Assembly (NCBI RefSeq): GCF_013393385.1
Contig: NZ_AP023239.1
Location: 682,001 to 746,000, forward strand
DNA: 64,000 nucleotides
Direction: 5' to 3'
Source of the DNA: Paenibacillus sp. URB8-2
GTDB lineage: Bacteria > Bacillota > Bacilli > Paenibacillales > Paenibacillaceae
The notes below the pieces were generated by a model. That model saw only the letters and a program-made list of their open reading frames with translations. It was not told the DNA's origin and did not search any database. Shown here one piece after another: positions 1 through 9,198 of this stretch. Position 1 is the stretch's first letter, and every line of letters begins with the position of its first letter. Both the position numbers and the translations under genes were made by a program.

Positions 1-1158
1 AAAAAAGAAATGGTGGCCATGCTTCTGGCTGGTGGTCAAGGCAAAAGATTGAAGGGCTTGACCAAATCGATTGCCAAACCCGCTGTCTATTTTGGGGGCA
101 CCTACCGGATCATTGATTTTCCCCTCAGCAATTGCACGAATTCCGGAATAGACACAGTTGGCGTATTGACTCAATATGAACCCCTTGTGCTGAGTTCCTA
201 TATCGGCATCGGCAGCGACTGGGATCTCAACCGCAAGAACGGGGGAGTATTCGTACTGCCTCCGCATGAACGCGAAGACGGCAGCAGCTGGTATCGGGGA
301 ACGGCTGACGCAATTTACCGGAATCTTAAATTTGTCGATCAATTCGACCCTGAGCATGTGCTCATCCTTTCGGGTGACCATATATACAAAATGAACTATA
401 ACGCTATGCTTGAATACCATAAGGAAAGAAAGGCCGACTGCACTATTTCGGTCATTGACGTCCCGCTTGAAGAAGCAAGCCGTTTCGGCATACTTAACAC
501 GGAAGAAGACCTGAAAATTTACGAATTCGAAGAAAAACCCGCAAAGCCCAAGAGCACTTTGGCTTCCATGGGGGTTTATATCTTCAAATGGGATGTTCTT
601 CGTCGCGCTCTGCTGGAGGATGGAGAGGATGCGCTTTCCTCCCACGATTTCGGCAAGGATATCATCCCGGCGCTACTGTCGAAGGGCAAATCGATGTACG
701 CCTATCCGTACGAAGGTTACTGGAGAGACGTCGGCACGGTGAACAGTCTCTGGGAAGCCAATATGGATCTGCTGAGCGACAACCCGCCGCTTAACCTTAA
801 CGATCCGTCCTGGAGAATTTATACTCGCAATCCGAACCAGCCCGCCCAATATGTGGCTCCGGGAGCGAAAGTGTCGGGCTCCATTATCAACGAGGGCTGC
901 ATTGTTCGCGGCGAAGTGAAGCATTCCGTGCTCTTTTACGGCGTCGAGATCGGCGAGGGCAGCGTAATCACGGATTCCGTCATTATGCCCAAGGTCAAAA
1001 TCGGCAAAAATGTTCACATACACAAAGCCATTATCAGCGAAAATACGGTGATTGAGGATTATCTGGAAATCGGAACGGACCGGGAGAACGAGGATGAAAT
1101 CCTGTTGATCGACAACCGCAGCAAAAAACGGAAATCGGTTCCGGCCAAAACCATATAA
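1..1158 (+). CDS. glgC: Glucose-1-phosphate adenylyltransferase catalytic subunit GlgC (5' end cut)
   Basis: Makes ADP-glucose from ATP and glucose-1-phosphate, the committed step of bacterial glycogen synthesis in the cytoplasm. The reading frame is open from base 1 ([12 protein letters not shown]), and family members start two or three residues before this, so the true start lies just upstream of the window and the ATG at 10 is internal. The N-terminal nucleotidyltransferase domain shows the nucleotide-binding loop [10 protein letters not shown], the GTADAIYRN segment and [10 protein letters not shown]. The last 100 or so residues have the hexapeptide pattern of a left-handed beta-helix. 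It is followed 23 bases later by glgD, its partner subunit, and then glgP, which indicates a glycogen operon. Family assignment is very secure; only the start is missing. Confidence 0.95.
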   Translation, partial: KKEMVAMLLAGGQGKRLKGLTKSIAKPAVYFGGTYRIIDFPLSNCTNSGIDTVGVLTQYEPLVLSSYIGIGSDWDLNRKNGGVFVLPPHEREDGSSWYRGTADAIYRNLKFVDQFDPEHVLILSGDHIYKMNYNAMLEYHKERKADCTISVIDVPLEEASRFGILNTEEDLKIYEFEEKPAKPKSTLASMGVYIFKWDVLRRALLEDGEDALSSHDFGKDIIPALLSKGKSMYAYPYEGYWRDVGTVNSLWEANMDLLSDNPPLNLNDPSWRIYTRNPNQPAQYVAPGAKVSGSIINEGCIVRGEVKHSVLFYGVEIGEGSVITDSVIMPKVKIGKNVHIHKAIISENTVIEDYLEIGTDRENEDEILLIDNRSKKRKSVPAKTI

Positions 1159-1181
1159 TCATAAAGAGGACGGTGAACTCG

Positions 1182-2285
1182 ATGAAACAGCTCATGGGAG
1201 TAATCAATCTTGATCATGAATTGGACCATTTAAACGAACTAACCTATTTCCGCTGCGGCGCAGCCGTGCCTTTTGCCAGCCGCTATCGTCTGATTGATTT
1301 TGTCCTCTCCAATATGATGCGTGCCGAACTGGAGAGCGTGGGACTGTTTGTGCGCCGCAAATACCGCTCCCTGATGGACCATCTGGGCGACGGGAAATCA
1401 TGGGATATGAACCGCAAGCACGGCGGTTTGTTTATTTTGCCTCCCGACTGGAACGACCCGACAGACACGTCTTTGGGCGATTTGCAGCATTTTCACAACA
1501 ACCTGGACTTCTTTAAACGGGCATCCGCCAAGTACATTGTGCATTCCGGAAGCCAGCATATCAACACGATCGATGTTCAGGAGCTCTACAGCTACCACCT
1601 GCAAAAAGGCGCAGACGTCACGCTTGTGTACAAAAAAGTCGACCAGCTTGAGCCGGAGCATGATCCGTGCCTGCGTCTTGAGGTGGATGGAGAAGGCAAT
1701 GTGACGAATATTCATCATGAGAAGAACCATCCGAATATTTATATGGATATGTTCATCATGGAAAAAGAATTGTTCCTCGAACAGGTGGAGTACTGCATCG
1801 CCCACGGAGAAAGCTTCTTCTTCCGGGATGCCATACAGAAGAGACGCGATAAGCTCAAGATTGCCGCTTTTGAATATACAGGCTATCACGCTGTCATTAA
1901 CTCTGTATCCAGTTATTACAAGAACAGCATGGAACTGTTGAACCAGAAAGAATACACGGATTTATTCCGTGACAATCTGATCCAGACCAAAATCAAATAC
2001 GAAGCTCCGACCCACTATCTGGAAAGCGCCAATGTAAGCAATTCGCTTGTGGCGAACGGCTGCGTCATCGCGGGCACGGTGGAGAACAGCGTTATTTTCC
2101 GCGGCGTCCAAATCCGCAAGGGTGCGAAAGTTTTGAACTCCGTTATCATGCAGAAATGCATTATCGAAGAGGACGCTGTCATAGAGAACGTTATCTTGGA
2201 TAAAGACGTGCAGCTTAGCCGGGAACGGATTCTCGTCGGCGACAGCAAGCGTCCGTTTGTCATAGCTAAGAGCAGCAAAATGTAA
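1182..2285 (+). CDS. glgD: GlgD, regulatory subunit of ADP-glucose pyrophosphorylase
   Basis: Non-catalytic partner of GlgC found in Firmicutes; in the known B. subtilis system GlgC and GlgD form a more active heteromer. The fold is the same (nucleotidyltransferase plus C-terminal beta-helix), but the N-terminus reads MKQLMGVINLDHE, without the GGxGxRL loop seen in GlgC, which fits a non-catalytic subunit. I chose the ATG at 1182 because AAAGAGGA at 1163-1170 is 11 bases upstream and family proteins start MKQLMGVIN. An in-frame GTG at 1173 would lie only two bases from that ribosome binding site. Cotranscription with glgC and glgP is likely from the short gaps. Confidence 0.93.
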   Translation: MKQLMGVINLDHELDHLNELTYFRCGAAVPFASRYRLIDFVLSNMMRAELESVGLFVRRKYRSLMDHLGDGKSWDMNRKHGGLFILPPDWNDPTDTSLGDLQHFHNNLDFFKRASAKYIVHSGSQHINTIDVQELYSYHLQKGADVTLVYKKVDQLEPEHDPCLRLEVDGEGNVTNIHHEKNHPNIYMDMFIMEKELFLEQVEYCIAHGESFFFRDAIQKRRDKLKIAAFEYTGYHAVINSVSSYYKNSMELLNQKEYTDLFRDNLIQTKIKYEAPTHYLESANVSNSLVANGCVIAGTVENSVIFRGVQIRKGAKVLNSVIMQKCIIEEDAVIENVILDKDVQLSRERILVGDSKRPFVIAKSSKM

Positions 2286-2320
2286 GGTCAGCAAAACATC
2301 CAGTGTCAGGAGGAACCTGC

Positions 2321-4756
2321 TTGTTGTTTACCGATAAAGAAGCATTCAAAGTAGCATTTGTCGATGATTTGGTCGGGAAGCTGGGCAAGCCGCTGGAAGA
2401 AGCAGTGAACGCCGATGTTTATCATATTCTGGGCAGTATGGTCCGCGCGCAGGCTGGGAAGAATTGGGCGAATACGAACCTGAAATACAAGGCCGGCAAG
2501 GAAAAGCAGGTTTACTATTTCTCCATGGAATTCCTGATCGGTAGGCTGCTGGGCAATAACCTGCTGAATATGGGGGTTCTGGAGATGGTCCGGGACGGAC
2601 TTTCGGAACTGGGCTTCTCTCTTCAGGATGTCGAGGAGGAGGAAGCGGACGCAGGCCTTGGCAACGGCGGCTTAGGGCGGCTCGCGGCCTGCTTCCTAGA
2701 TTCGCTGGCTTCCCTGCAGTATGCGGGGCATGGCTGCGGCATCCGTTACAAATACGGCCTGTTCGAGCAGAAGATCGTTGACGGGTATCAAGTGGAACTG
2801 CCCGATTACTGGCTGCAAAAAGATAACGTATGGGAAGTCCGGCGGGAAGACAAGAGCGTGGAAGTCAGATTCTGGGGACGCGTCGATATCGATAAGGTGG
2901 GCGAAAAACTCGTGTTCCGGCACAAGGATTACGAGGCGGTGCGCGCGGTCCCGTATGATGTGCCGATCATCGGCGCCGACCGGCGGCATGTCAATACACT
3001 GCGCAACTGGAGCGCCGAGTCGATTCTCCGGCCGGACAAAGCCTTCGGTCTGGAGCCCGGCACGGACTACCACAAATTCCTCGAGTATAAACGCTCGGTG
3101 GAATCCATTTCTGAATTTCTGTACCCGGACGATTCCGAATACGAGGGTAAGCTGCTGCGTCTGAAGCAGCAATATTTCCTGTGCAGCGCAGGCCTGCAAA
3201 GTATTCTCCGAACCTTCGGGAAGCTGGGACTTCCCCTGTCCGAGCTTCCGGACAAGGTGGCGCTTCATATCAACGATACGCATCCTACACTCGTGATTCC
3301 GGAACTGATGCGGATTCTGATGGATGACAGAGGCCTTGAATGGGATGAGGCCTGGGATATAACGACTCGCATGGTTTCTTATACCAACCATACGATTCTT
3401 AGCGAAGCGCTGGAGAAATGGCCGGTGAACATGGTCCGCGAATTGGTGCCCCGGGTCTATCTCATCATCGAGGAGATTAACACAAGGTTCTGCGGCGAAC
3501 TGTTGAGACGCTATCCCGGCGACCATAACCGGATTTCGCAAATGGCGATTATTTACGACGACCAGGTCCGGATGGCGCATCTGGCCATTGTCGGCAGCCA
3601 CAGCGTCAACGGCGTGGCCGCGCTGCATACGGATATTTTGCGAAAACGGGAAATGAGACTGTTCGACGAGCTGTATCCGCGCCGGTTCAACAACAAGACT
3701 AACGGCATTACTCACCGGCGGTGGCTGATGCATGCCAACCAGGATTTGGCCGGTTTAATCACCGATGCGATTGGCTCGCGCTGGATGACGCATCCGCAGG
3801 AAATGATCGGTTTGATCAAATACTGCGAGGATTCCTCATTTCAGCAAAAGGTAGCCGATATCAAACGGAAGAACAAGCTGCGTCTGGCGGAATACATCAA
3901 GAGCCGGCATAACGTAATGGTCGACCCGGATTCCATCTTCGATGTGCAGGTCAAGCGGCTGCATGCCTATAAGCGCCAACTGCTTAATATCCTGCATATC
4001 ATGCATCTTTACAATCAGATCAAGGCCAGTCCGACGATCGATATGGTGCCGCGCACGTTTATTTTCGGCGCCAAAGCCGCTCCAAGCTATCATTTAGCCA
4101 AACGAATCATCAAGCTGATCAATACCGTTGCCGATATCGTCAATAAGGATTCCGACGTGAAAGGCAAAATCCGTATCTTCTTTCTGGAGAACTACTCGGT
4201 GTCGCTGGCCGAGAAGATCATTCCAGCTGCCGATGTCAGCGAGCAGATCTCGACGGCGAGCAAGGAAGCGTCGGGCACCGGTAATATGAAGTTCATGATG
4301 AACGGCGCGCTGACCATCGGAACAATGGACGGAGCCAATGTCGAGATGAACGAAATGATCGGCAACGACAATATGTTCATGTTCGGACTGCGCGCTGAGC
4401 AGGTCTTGGATTATTACCAATACGGCGGTTATAACGCGCGCGGCATGTACAGCAGCGACAGCCGGGTGAAGGAAGTGTTGGACCAGCTTATTACGCCGGG
4501 ACCGATCTGCTGCTACCACCAGGATTTCGAGCATATTTTCCATTCGCTGCTTGATAATAACGACGAATTTTTCGTGCTGAAGGATTTTCCGAGCTACGTC
4601 GAGACGCATGTGGAAATCGACCGCGCCTACCGCAACCGCGCCGGCTGGTTGAAGAAATCGATCATCAATATCGGCCACTCCGGCAAATTCTCAAGTGACA
4701 ATACGATTAGCCGGTATGCGTCCGAAATCTGGAACATCCGTCAGGTGCCGCTGTAA
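2321..4756 (+). CDS. glgP: Glycogen phosphorylase GlgP (TTG start)
   Basis: Releases glucose-1-phosphate from the non-reducing ends of glycogen, using pyridoxal phosphate. About 811 residues, the usual size. The PLP lysine lies in EASGTGNMKF in the C-terminal third, followed by the family signature NGALTIGTMDGANVEM; the glycine-rich GNGGLGRLAACFLDS is also present. CAGGAGGAA at 2307-2315 is a strong ribosome binding site and places the start at the TTG at 2321 (MLFTDKEAF). The GTG at 2303 overlaps that site and is unlikely to be used. Only about 35 bases separate it from glgD. In B. subtilis glgA lies between glgD and glgP; here it does not. Confidence 0.94.
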   Translation: MLFTDKEAFKVAFVDDLVGKLGKPLEEAVNADVYHILGSMVRAQAGKNWANTNLKYKAGKEKQVYYFSMEFLIGRLLGNNLLNMGVLEMVRDGLSELGFSLQDVEEEEADAGLGNGGLGRLAACFLDSLASLQYAGHGCGIRYKYGLFEQKIVDGYQVELPDYWLQKDNVWEVRREDKSVEVRFWGRVDIDKVGEKLVFRHKDYEAVRAVPYDVPIIGADRRHVNTLRNWSAESILRPDKAFGLEPGTDYHKFLEYKRSVESISEFLYPDDSEYEGKLLRLKQQYFLCSAGLQSILRTFGKLGLPLSELPDKVALHINDTHPTLVIPELMRILMDDRGLEWDEAWDITTRMVSYTNHTILSEALEKWPVNMVRELVPRVYLIIEEINTRFCGELLRRYPGDHNRISQMAIIYDDQVRMAHLAIVGSHSVNGVAALHTDILRKREMRLFDELYPRRFNNKTNGITHRRWLMHANQDLAGLITDAIGSRWMTHPQEMIGLIKYCEDSSFQQKVADIKRKNKLRLAEYIKSRHNVMVDPDSIFDVQVKRLHAYKRQLLNILHIMHLYNQIKASPTIDMVPRTFIFGAKAAPSYHLAKRIIKLINTVADIVNKDSDVKGKIRIFFLENYSVSLAEKIIPAADVSEQISTASKEASGTGNMKFMMNGALTIGTMDGANVEMNEMIGNDNMFMFGLRAEQVLDYYQYGGYNARGMYSSDSRVKEVLDQLITPGPICCYHQDFEHIFHSLLDNNDEFFVLKDFPSYVETHVEIDRAYRNRAGWLKKSIINIGHSGKFSSDNTISRYASEIWNIRQVPL

Positions 4757-4798
4757 ACCATTGGAATCGGACAAAAGGCGGAAAGAAGGATAACGACA

Positions 4799-4841
4799 AA
4801 CGGCTGCGCCCCGGGGAATCGGGAGCGCAGCCGTTATTTTT
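4799..4841 (+). terminator. Rho-independent terminator of the glg operon
   Basis: Inverted repeat AACGGCTGCGC / GCGCAGCCGTT with a GC-rich loop, followed by ATTTTT at 4836-4841. It sits between the convergent glgP and msrC genes. The reverse-strand tail is less T-rich, so it mainly serves glgP. Confidence 0.85.
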
Positions 4842-4893
4842 GTATATGCAGGAACTACTGGGGAGCGCCATATTGCAGGCTGATGGGCAAATG

Positions 4894-5373
4894 TCAGAGA
4901 ACCTCGGAGACCATGGCCGCAAAGCGCTCCAGAAACCGGCGTTCCTCATCGTCGAACCGGTGCTTGAGCGGGCTGTCGATATCAAGCACGCCCAGCAGCT
5001 GGCCGTCCTTGATCAGCGGAACGACAACCTCGCTGTTGGATGCGGCGTCGCAGGCGATATGCCCCGGAAAGGCGTGCACATCATCCACGACAAGCGTCCG
5101 GCGCTCGTTCGCCGCCGTTCCGCACACCCCGCGGCCGAGCGGGATGCGGATGCAGGCCGGCAGTCCCTGAAACGGGCCGAGCACAAGCTCATTCCCGTCA
5201 TACAGGTAGAAGCCGGCCCAGTTCGTATCCGTAAGGGAGAACTTGAGCAGCGCCGCAGCATTGGCCAAATTCGCGATCGCGTTCGGTTCGTCTTTCATCA
5301 AGGCCCCGAGCTGAGCCAGCACGGCTTCAAACCGCTCGCTGCGCGTTCCGTCATAAGGCATGGCCTGAAACAT
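4894..5373 (-). CDS. msrC: Free methionine-(R)-sulfoxide reductase (GAF-domain fRMsr, YtsP type)
   Basis: Reduces free methionine-R-sulfoxide, part of oxidative damage repair in the cytoplasm. The 159-residue protein is a single GAF domain of the usual fRMsr length. The three cysteines known to matter in this family are all present: in LPACIRIP, in GRGVCGTAA and in GHIACDAASNSE, the last two being typical family motifs. The C-terminal GVLDIDSPLKHRFDDEE segment is also standard. AAAGGTGATG lies upstream of the ATG on the reverse strand. Stand-alone gene, convergent with glgP. Confidence 0.9.
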   Translation of the reverse strand: MFQAMPYDGTRSERFEAVLAQLGALMKDEPNAIANLANAAALLKFSLTDTNWAGFYLYDGNELVLGPFQGLPACIRIPLGRGVCGTAANERRTLVVDDVHAFPGHIACDAASNSEVVVPLIKDGQLLGVLDIDSPLKHRFDDEERRFLERFAAMVSEVL

Positions 5374-5630
5374 GGAGCATCACCTTTCTGTATATGAAGT
5401 CAGTCTTAAATAAGTAAACTGTTGTAACTATCAACATAGTACAGCCGTTAAGCAGCCGTCAAGCTTTGGCGCAGTATTGTCAAAATTTAAATCTTTTGTT
5501 TATCAAATTTATGGATTGCCCGGGCTGTAGTCTCCCTTTTCCGTTCTTTCCCAATGAGTGTTTCCCGGCCCTGGCCAGAGGGTAATGAATTCATAAATAA
5601 AGGAAGGCTTATTGCCGGAAGGAGTGAAAC

Positions 5631-5930
5631 ATGCGCGCCGATGTACAGAACATGTTCATAGGAATCCACATGCTTTATTACGCCCGCGAGCGGGACCTGA
5701 CGGTAGCGGATATGCAGAATGAGCTTGAGAAATACGGGTACCGTATAGGCGAGCGGGAGGTCAAGCAGGAACTGGAGCGTTTGACGCAGGAAAACTTCCT
5801 GACCGCCCATGGCGAGGAGTACAGCATTACAGGTACGGGAATCGAGGAGTTCAAGGAAATTCTGGCCAAGCTGGAATTGGTGTGCAGCGAGGTTCTGAAG
5901 CCGGTCAAGGCTGCAGGAACTACCGGCTGA
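5631..5930 (+). CDS. Small conserved-looking protein, possible winged-helix fold
   Basis: A 99-residue protein I do not recognise as a named family. It has a good ribosome binding site (GGAAGGAG, eight bases before ATG). The pattern is helical with a likely winged-helix arrangement: an amphipathic N-terminal helix, a DMQNELEKYGYRIGEREVKQEL segment shaped like a recognition-helix region, then EEYSITGTGIEEF, which could be a wing strand. Such small proteins in Bacillales are often PadR-like or accessory DNA-binding proteins, but no function can be assigned. It stands alone, with about 255 bases of AT-rich sequence upstream and about 150 downstream. Confidence 0.65.
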   Translation: MRADVQNMFIGIHMLYYARERDLTVADMQNELEKYGYRIGEREVKQELERLTQENFLTAHGEEYSITGTGIEEFKEILAKLELVCSEVLKPVKAAGTTG

Positions 5931-6084
5931 ATCAAGGAAGCGGGGGTTACCCGGACAATGGCGGAGCGGACATTCATTATAATAATGGCGTCAGTAACGG
6001 AAGGCGTGCTGCCCTCCTGTGCGGGCGCTATTTTTGTTGTCTCGAAAATAGGGTATAATTGACAGGTTAAAAGGGGGCGAGGGG

Positions 6085-6642
6085 ATGAAGGAGCACAGCG
6101 GAACGGCGCCTGTGCTAACCGGCCGCAGGCTGACACTGCGGGCTTTAAGACAGGAAGATGCCGGCGCGCTTCTTCACTGCTGGTCCCACCCGGAAGCGGC
6201 CTGCTGGCTTGGAATCCAGCCGCTGACCTCAAGGGCGGAAGCGGAAGAATTGATCCGGCTGCTGCTGGAGATGGAGAGCGGGGAGGAGAGCCTGCGCTGG
6301 AGCATCGAACTTTCCGGCGGAGAAGTGATCGGCAGCTGCGGCTATAACAGCTGGCAGCTCGCGGGGGCCTTCCGCGGCGAGATAGGCTGCGAGCTGGCCC
6401 CCGCATTCTGGGGCCAAGGCTATATGCGCGAAGCGCTGACGCTGGCGCTGGGCTACGGCTTCGAAGAGATGAGGCTCAACCGGGTGGAGGCGCAGTGCCA
6501 GCCGGCCAACCTCCGGTCGGGCCGGCTGCTCACTTCACTTGGCTTTCGCCGGGAAGGAACGCTGCACGAGTACCGCCATACACCGTCCGGGTTTCAGGAT
6601 GTTGACTTATATGCGCTGCTGCGCAAAGAATGGTTTGGTTGA
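6085..6642 (+). CDS. GNAT-family N-acetyltransferase (RimJ/RimL-like)
   Basis: Acetyl-CoA-dependent N-acetyltransferase of 185 residues. It shows the family layout: N-terminal LTLRALRQEDAGALL strand-helix, central IGSCGYN strand, the acetyl-CoA loop seen as LAPAFWGQGYMREAL, and the NLRSGRLLTSLGFRREG segment typical of RimJ/RimL-type enzymes. Substrate unknown; relatives acetylate ribosomal protein N-termini, small molecules or antibiotics. AGGGGGCGAGGGG precedes the ATG. The next gene, an MFS exporter, starts 27 bases downstream and may be cotranscribed. Confidence 0.85.
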   Translation: MKEHSGTAPVLTGRRLTLRALRQEDAGALLHCWSHPEAACWLGIQPLTSRAEAEELIRLLLEMESGEESLRWSIELSGGEVIGSCGYNSWQLAGAFRGEIGCELAPAFWGQGYMREALTLALGYGFEEMRLNRVEAQCQPANLRSGRLLTSLGFRREGTLHEYRHTPSGFQDVDLYALLRKEWFG

Positions 6643-6669
6643 ATATCAGAGAGAGAAGGATAATGATTC

Positions 6670-8184
6670 ATGAAGTTACCGGGAATGACAGAACGCGGGC
6701 TTATATTGACAGGGGTGCTGCTGGCGACCTTCCTGGCCGCGATTGAAGGCACCGTAACCGGCCCCGCGGGACCGGCCATTGTCGGCGATTTTGAAGGCAT
6801 GCAGTGGCTCAGTTGGATATTTACCGCTTATCTGCTGGCAATGGCGGTGGCTACGCCGATTTTCGGCAAAATCAGCGATCTGTTCGGCCGGAAGCCCGTA
6901 TTTATAGGGGGCGCGGTTGTGTTTCTGACAGGCTCACTGCTGTGCGGCCTGTCGCAGAGCATGGAGCAGCTCGTGGCCTTTCGCGCGCTGCAGGGGATGG
7001 GAGCGGGAGCGCTGATTCCGATGACGTTTACGATTATCGGCGATATATACAGTATCGAGGAGCGGGCCAGAACTCAGGGCATGCTCAGCTCGGTATGGGG
7101 AATCTCCTCTCTTGTCGGCCCGCTGCTGGGCGGTTATGTGGTGGATTACCTGAGCTGGCGCTGGGTTTTTGTCTTTAACCTGCCGTTCGGCCTGCTGGCG
7201 ATTGCCTTTATCGCCCGCTATTTGAAAGAAGAACGGATACGCCGCAAGACCGAGATCGACATAGCCGGTGTGCTGCTGTTCGCGGCGGGCATGGGCGCGC
7301 TGCTGTTCGGCCTGTCCACGGGCGGACAGAACTTCCCGTGGAACTCGCCGCTGCTGATCACCGTGCTCGCGGCCTCCGTGCTGCTGCTGGCCGCTTTTTG
7401 GGCCGTGGAGCGGCGCGTTCCTGAGCCAATACTGCCCTTAAGATTGTTCCGGGTCCGCAATATCGCGTTCTCGACAGGCGCAAATCTGCTGATCAGCACA
7501 CTGGTTATCGGGCTGTCCACGTATGTGCCGCTCTGGGTGCAGGGGGTGGATGGAGGCAGCGCGGCGTTGTCAGGCCTGCTGCTCGCTCCGTTGTCAGTCG
7601 GCTGGATGTTCGGCTCCGTGGCGGGCGGGCGTATGATTCTGCGCGAAGGCTCGCGCAGAACGGCCATGCTTGGCCTTGCGCTGATCTTAGCGGGGGCCTT
7701 CGGCCTGGCAATGTTGTCCCAGGGCTCATCCCGCTTTTTGATGCTTGTCCTGATGCTGCTCTGCGGCGTCGGCTTCGGCTATTGCTCGACCGTCTTCACG
7801 ATTATCGCCCAGTCCTCGGTCGGGTATGGCATGCGCGGAGCTTCGACGGCGCTGAATACGTTCACACGCTCGCTCGGACAGACGGTCGGGGTGGCCGTGT
7901 TCGGCTCATGGCTGAACCTGCGAATCGACCACATGCTGAAGGGCTCTCCTTCGGTCGGGGTCTCGGGAGAAGACATCAACAAGCTGCTGAACGCCCAAGC
8001 CGGAGAATCGCTGTCCGAGAGGGCGGGCGAAGTCCTGCGGACCGCGCTGGAAGGCGGCCTGCATTCGCTCTTTATCGTTATGGCCGTCATCGCCGGGCTG
8101 TCCCTGCTGATTTCGGCGGGTCTCCGCAGCGGAGTTCCGGCGCCTGAAAGCCGGGGGGCTGTCTCTAAAGAAGGTTTAGGCTAG
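6670..8184 (+). CDS. MFS drug exporter, 14-TM DHA2 family (Bmr3-like)
   Basis: Predicted proton-coupled exporter of 504 residues with about 14 hydrophobic segments. Recognisable are an N-terminal AAIEGTVTGPAGPAIV segment in the position of the DHA2 TM1 motif, motif A as GKISDLFGRKPVF between TM2 and TM3, and the TM5 antiporter motif around SSVWGISSLVGPLLGGYVV. From memory the N-terminal half most resembles B. subtilis Bmr3. Substrate cannot be read from sequence. It is convergent with a MarR regulator across a shared terminator; whether that MarR controls this gene or the next exporter is unclear. Confidence 0.88.
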   Translation: MKLPGMTERGLILTGVLLATFLAAIEGTVTGPAGPAIVGDFEGMQWLSWIFTAYLLAMAVATPIFGKISDLFGRKPVFIGGAVVFLTGSLLCGLSQSMEQLVAFRALQGMGAGALIPMTFTIIGDIYSIEERARTQGMLSSVWGISSLVGPLLGGYVVDYLSWRWVFVFNLPFGLLAIAFIARYLKEERIRRKTEIDIAGVLLFAAGMGALLFGLSTGGQNFPWNSPLLITVLAASVLLLAAFWAVERRVPEPILPLRLFRVRNIAFSTGANLLISTLVIGLSTYVPLWVQGVDGGSAALSGLLLAPLSVGWMFGSVAGGRMILREGSRRTAMLGLALILAGAFGLAMLSQGSSRFLMLVLMLLCGVGFGYCSTVFTIIAQSSVGYGMRGASTALNTFTRSLGQTVGVAVFGSWLNLRIDHMLKGSPSVGVSGEDINKLLNAQAGESLSERAGEVLRTALEGGLHSLFIVMAVIAGLSLLISAGLRSGVPAPESRGAVSKEGLG

Positions 8185-8333
8185 CATACCTCCCCAACCG
8201 CTTGGTGTACACCTGGAGCAGACTATTTGCGAACAATGTCTTCCAACCTTAGCTTTTCGCCGCACTGCGGCGGGCAAATGCATGCTCCTGGAGCTGTGCT
8301 GGCGAGCTTAAAGCATGATTATGATTACAAGAA

Positions 8334-8378
8334 AAAAGCGGCTGCGCCGCCCTTACAAAGGGTGGTGCAGCCGCTTTT
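8334..8378. terminator. Bidirectional terminator between MFS and MarR genes
   Basis: Long perfect stem AAAAGCGGCTGC / GCAGCCGCTTTT with further pairing inside (GCCGCCC / GGGTGGT). Flanking A and T runs give a U-rich tail on both strands, fitting the two convergent genes. Confidence 0.88.
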
Positions 8379-8413
8379 GTGCGGATAGCCGGTGCAGAAC
8401 CGACAGCCTGTGT

Positions 8414-8881
8414 TTATTTACGCGGAAGCGGAGACAGCTTCTCCGCCTGTAGGCCCATCTTTTTCAGCAGAACGATCATCTGCTCTTTCTCCTCGTCGTT
8501 CAGTCCGCTGAAGGCGAGATGGATGCGTTCCGAATATTTCGGGTACATATCGTTCATCAGGCGCTCTCCCTCGGCCGTCAGTTCCGCAAAAATAACGCGG
8601 CGGTCGGTAGGGCAGGGCTTGCGCTGCAAATAGCCGCGCTCTTCAAGCTTGTCGATGACGTAAGTGACGTTTCCGCTTTGGAGCAGCAGCTTGGCGCCGA
8701 TCTGCTGGATAGGCTGCGGTCCTTTATAGTAGAGCACTTCCATGACGGCAAAGGCCGTCGGATTGAACCCTTCGATTTTACTTCCGATTACGGCATGCTC
8801 ATTGATACTCTTGAAAGACTTGGCGAACACCCGGTACAAGTGCAGCGTCAGCTGGGTATCGCGTTCATAGGATTGTATCAT
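8414..8881 (-). CDS. MarR-family transcriptional regulator (MhqR-like)
   Basis: About 155 residues, the standard MarR length, with a winged helix-turn-helix: IQQIGAKLLLQSGNVTYVIDKLEERG as recognition helices, then CPTDRRVIFAELTAEG as the wing with the conserved DRR. The start is set at the ATG at 8881 (MIQSYERD) because GGTGAGAG precedes it; the frame continues upstream to 8992 but family proteins do not. From memory it is closest to the MhqR group that senses quinones or electrophiles. A cysteine in the wing (KPCPTDRR) could be redox-relevant, but that is inference. A 14-bp palindrome lies between it and the exporter at 9.2 kb. Confidence 0.86.
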   Translation of the reverse strand: MIQSYERDTQLTLHLYRVFAKSFKSINEHAVIGSKIEGFNPTAFAVMEVLYYKGPQPIQQIGAKLLLQSGNVTYVIDKLEERGYLQRKPCPTDRRVIFAELTAEGERLMNDMYPKYSERIHLAFSGLNDEEKEQMIVLLKKMGLQAEKLSPLPRK

Positions 8882-9017
8882 GCATCTCTCACCCTTTTTT
8901 TTCAATTCTTCGTGCGGGCCGCCCGCAGGGTTGAACAATCTCATCCTGAAAGCACGGTCACCTGTGCAGCGAACCTGTATATATCCATACAATACGTTAA
9001 AAAATTGAAGAAAAACA

Positions 9018-9031
9018 TGTGATTTGTCACA
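9018..9031. promoter_or_regulatory. Candidate operator palindrome between MarR and MFS genes
   Basis: Perfect inverted repeat TGTGA-TTTG-TCACA in the AT-rich stretch between the divergent MarR gene and the MFS gene at 9.2 kb. The four-base spacer does not fit the usual CRP/FNR-type N6 site. Binding by the adjacent MarR protein is inferred from position only. Confidence 0.4.
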
Positions 9032-9198
9032 ATGAGCAACTTTTAATTATTAAAAATCAAAATGCTTTCGTTCTCTGTGCTGAGACTAAAATCGGCCTTT
9101 GCGGGTAGAGGCGATTACACCCCGGGACCGATGGTGAACGGCGCCTGTTGTCTTAATATGGCTGTATAGACCAAAAGGGACGATAGGAGTGAAATGAA

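Noticed and set aside
6008..6035. Possible terminator before the acetyltransferase gene
   Set aside because: Only a 4-bp GCCC/GGGC stem before ATTTTT; too weak to call.
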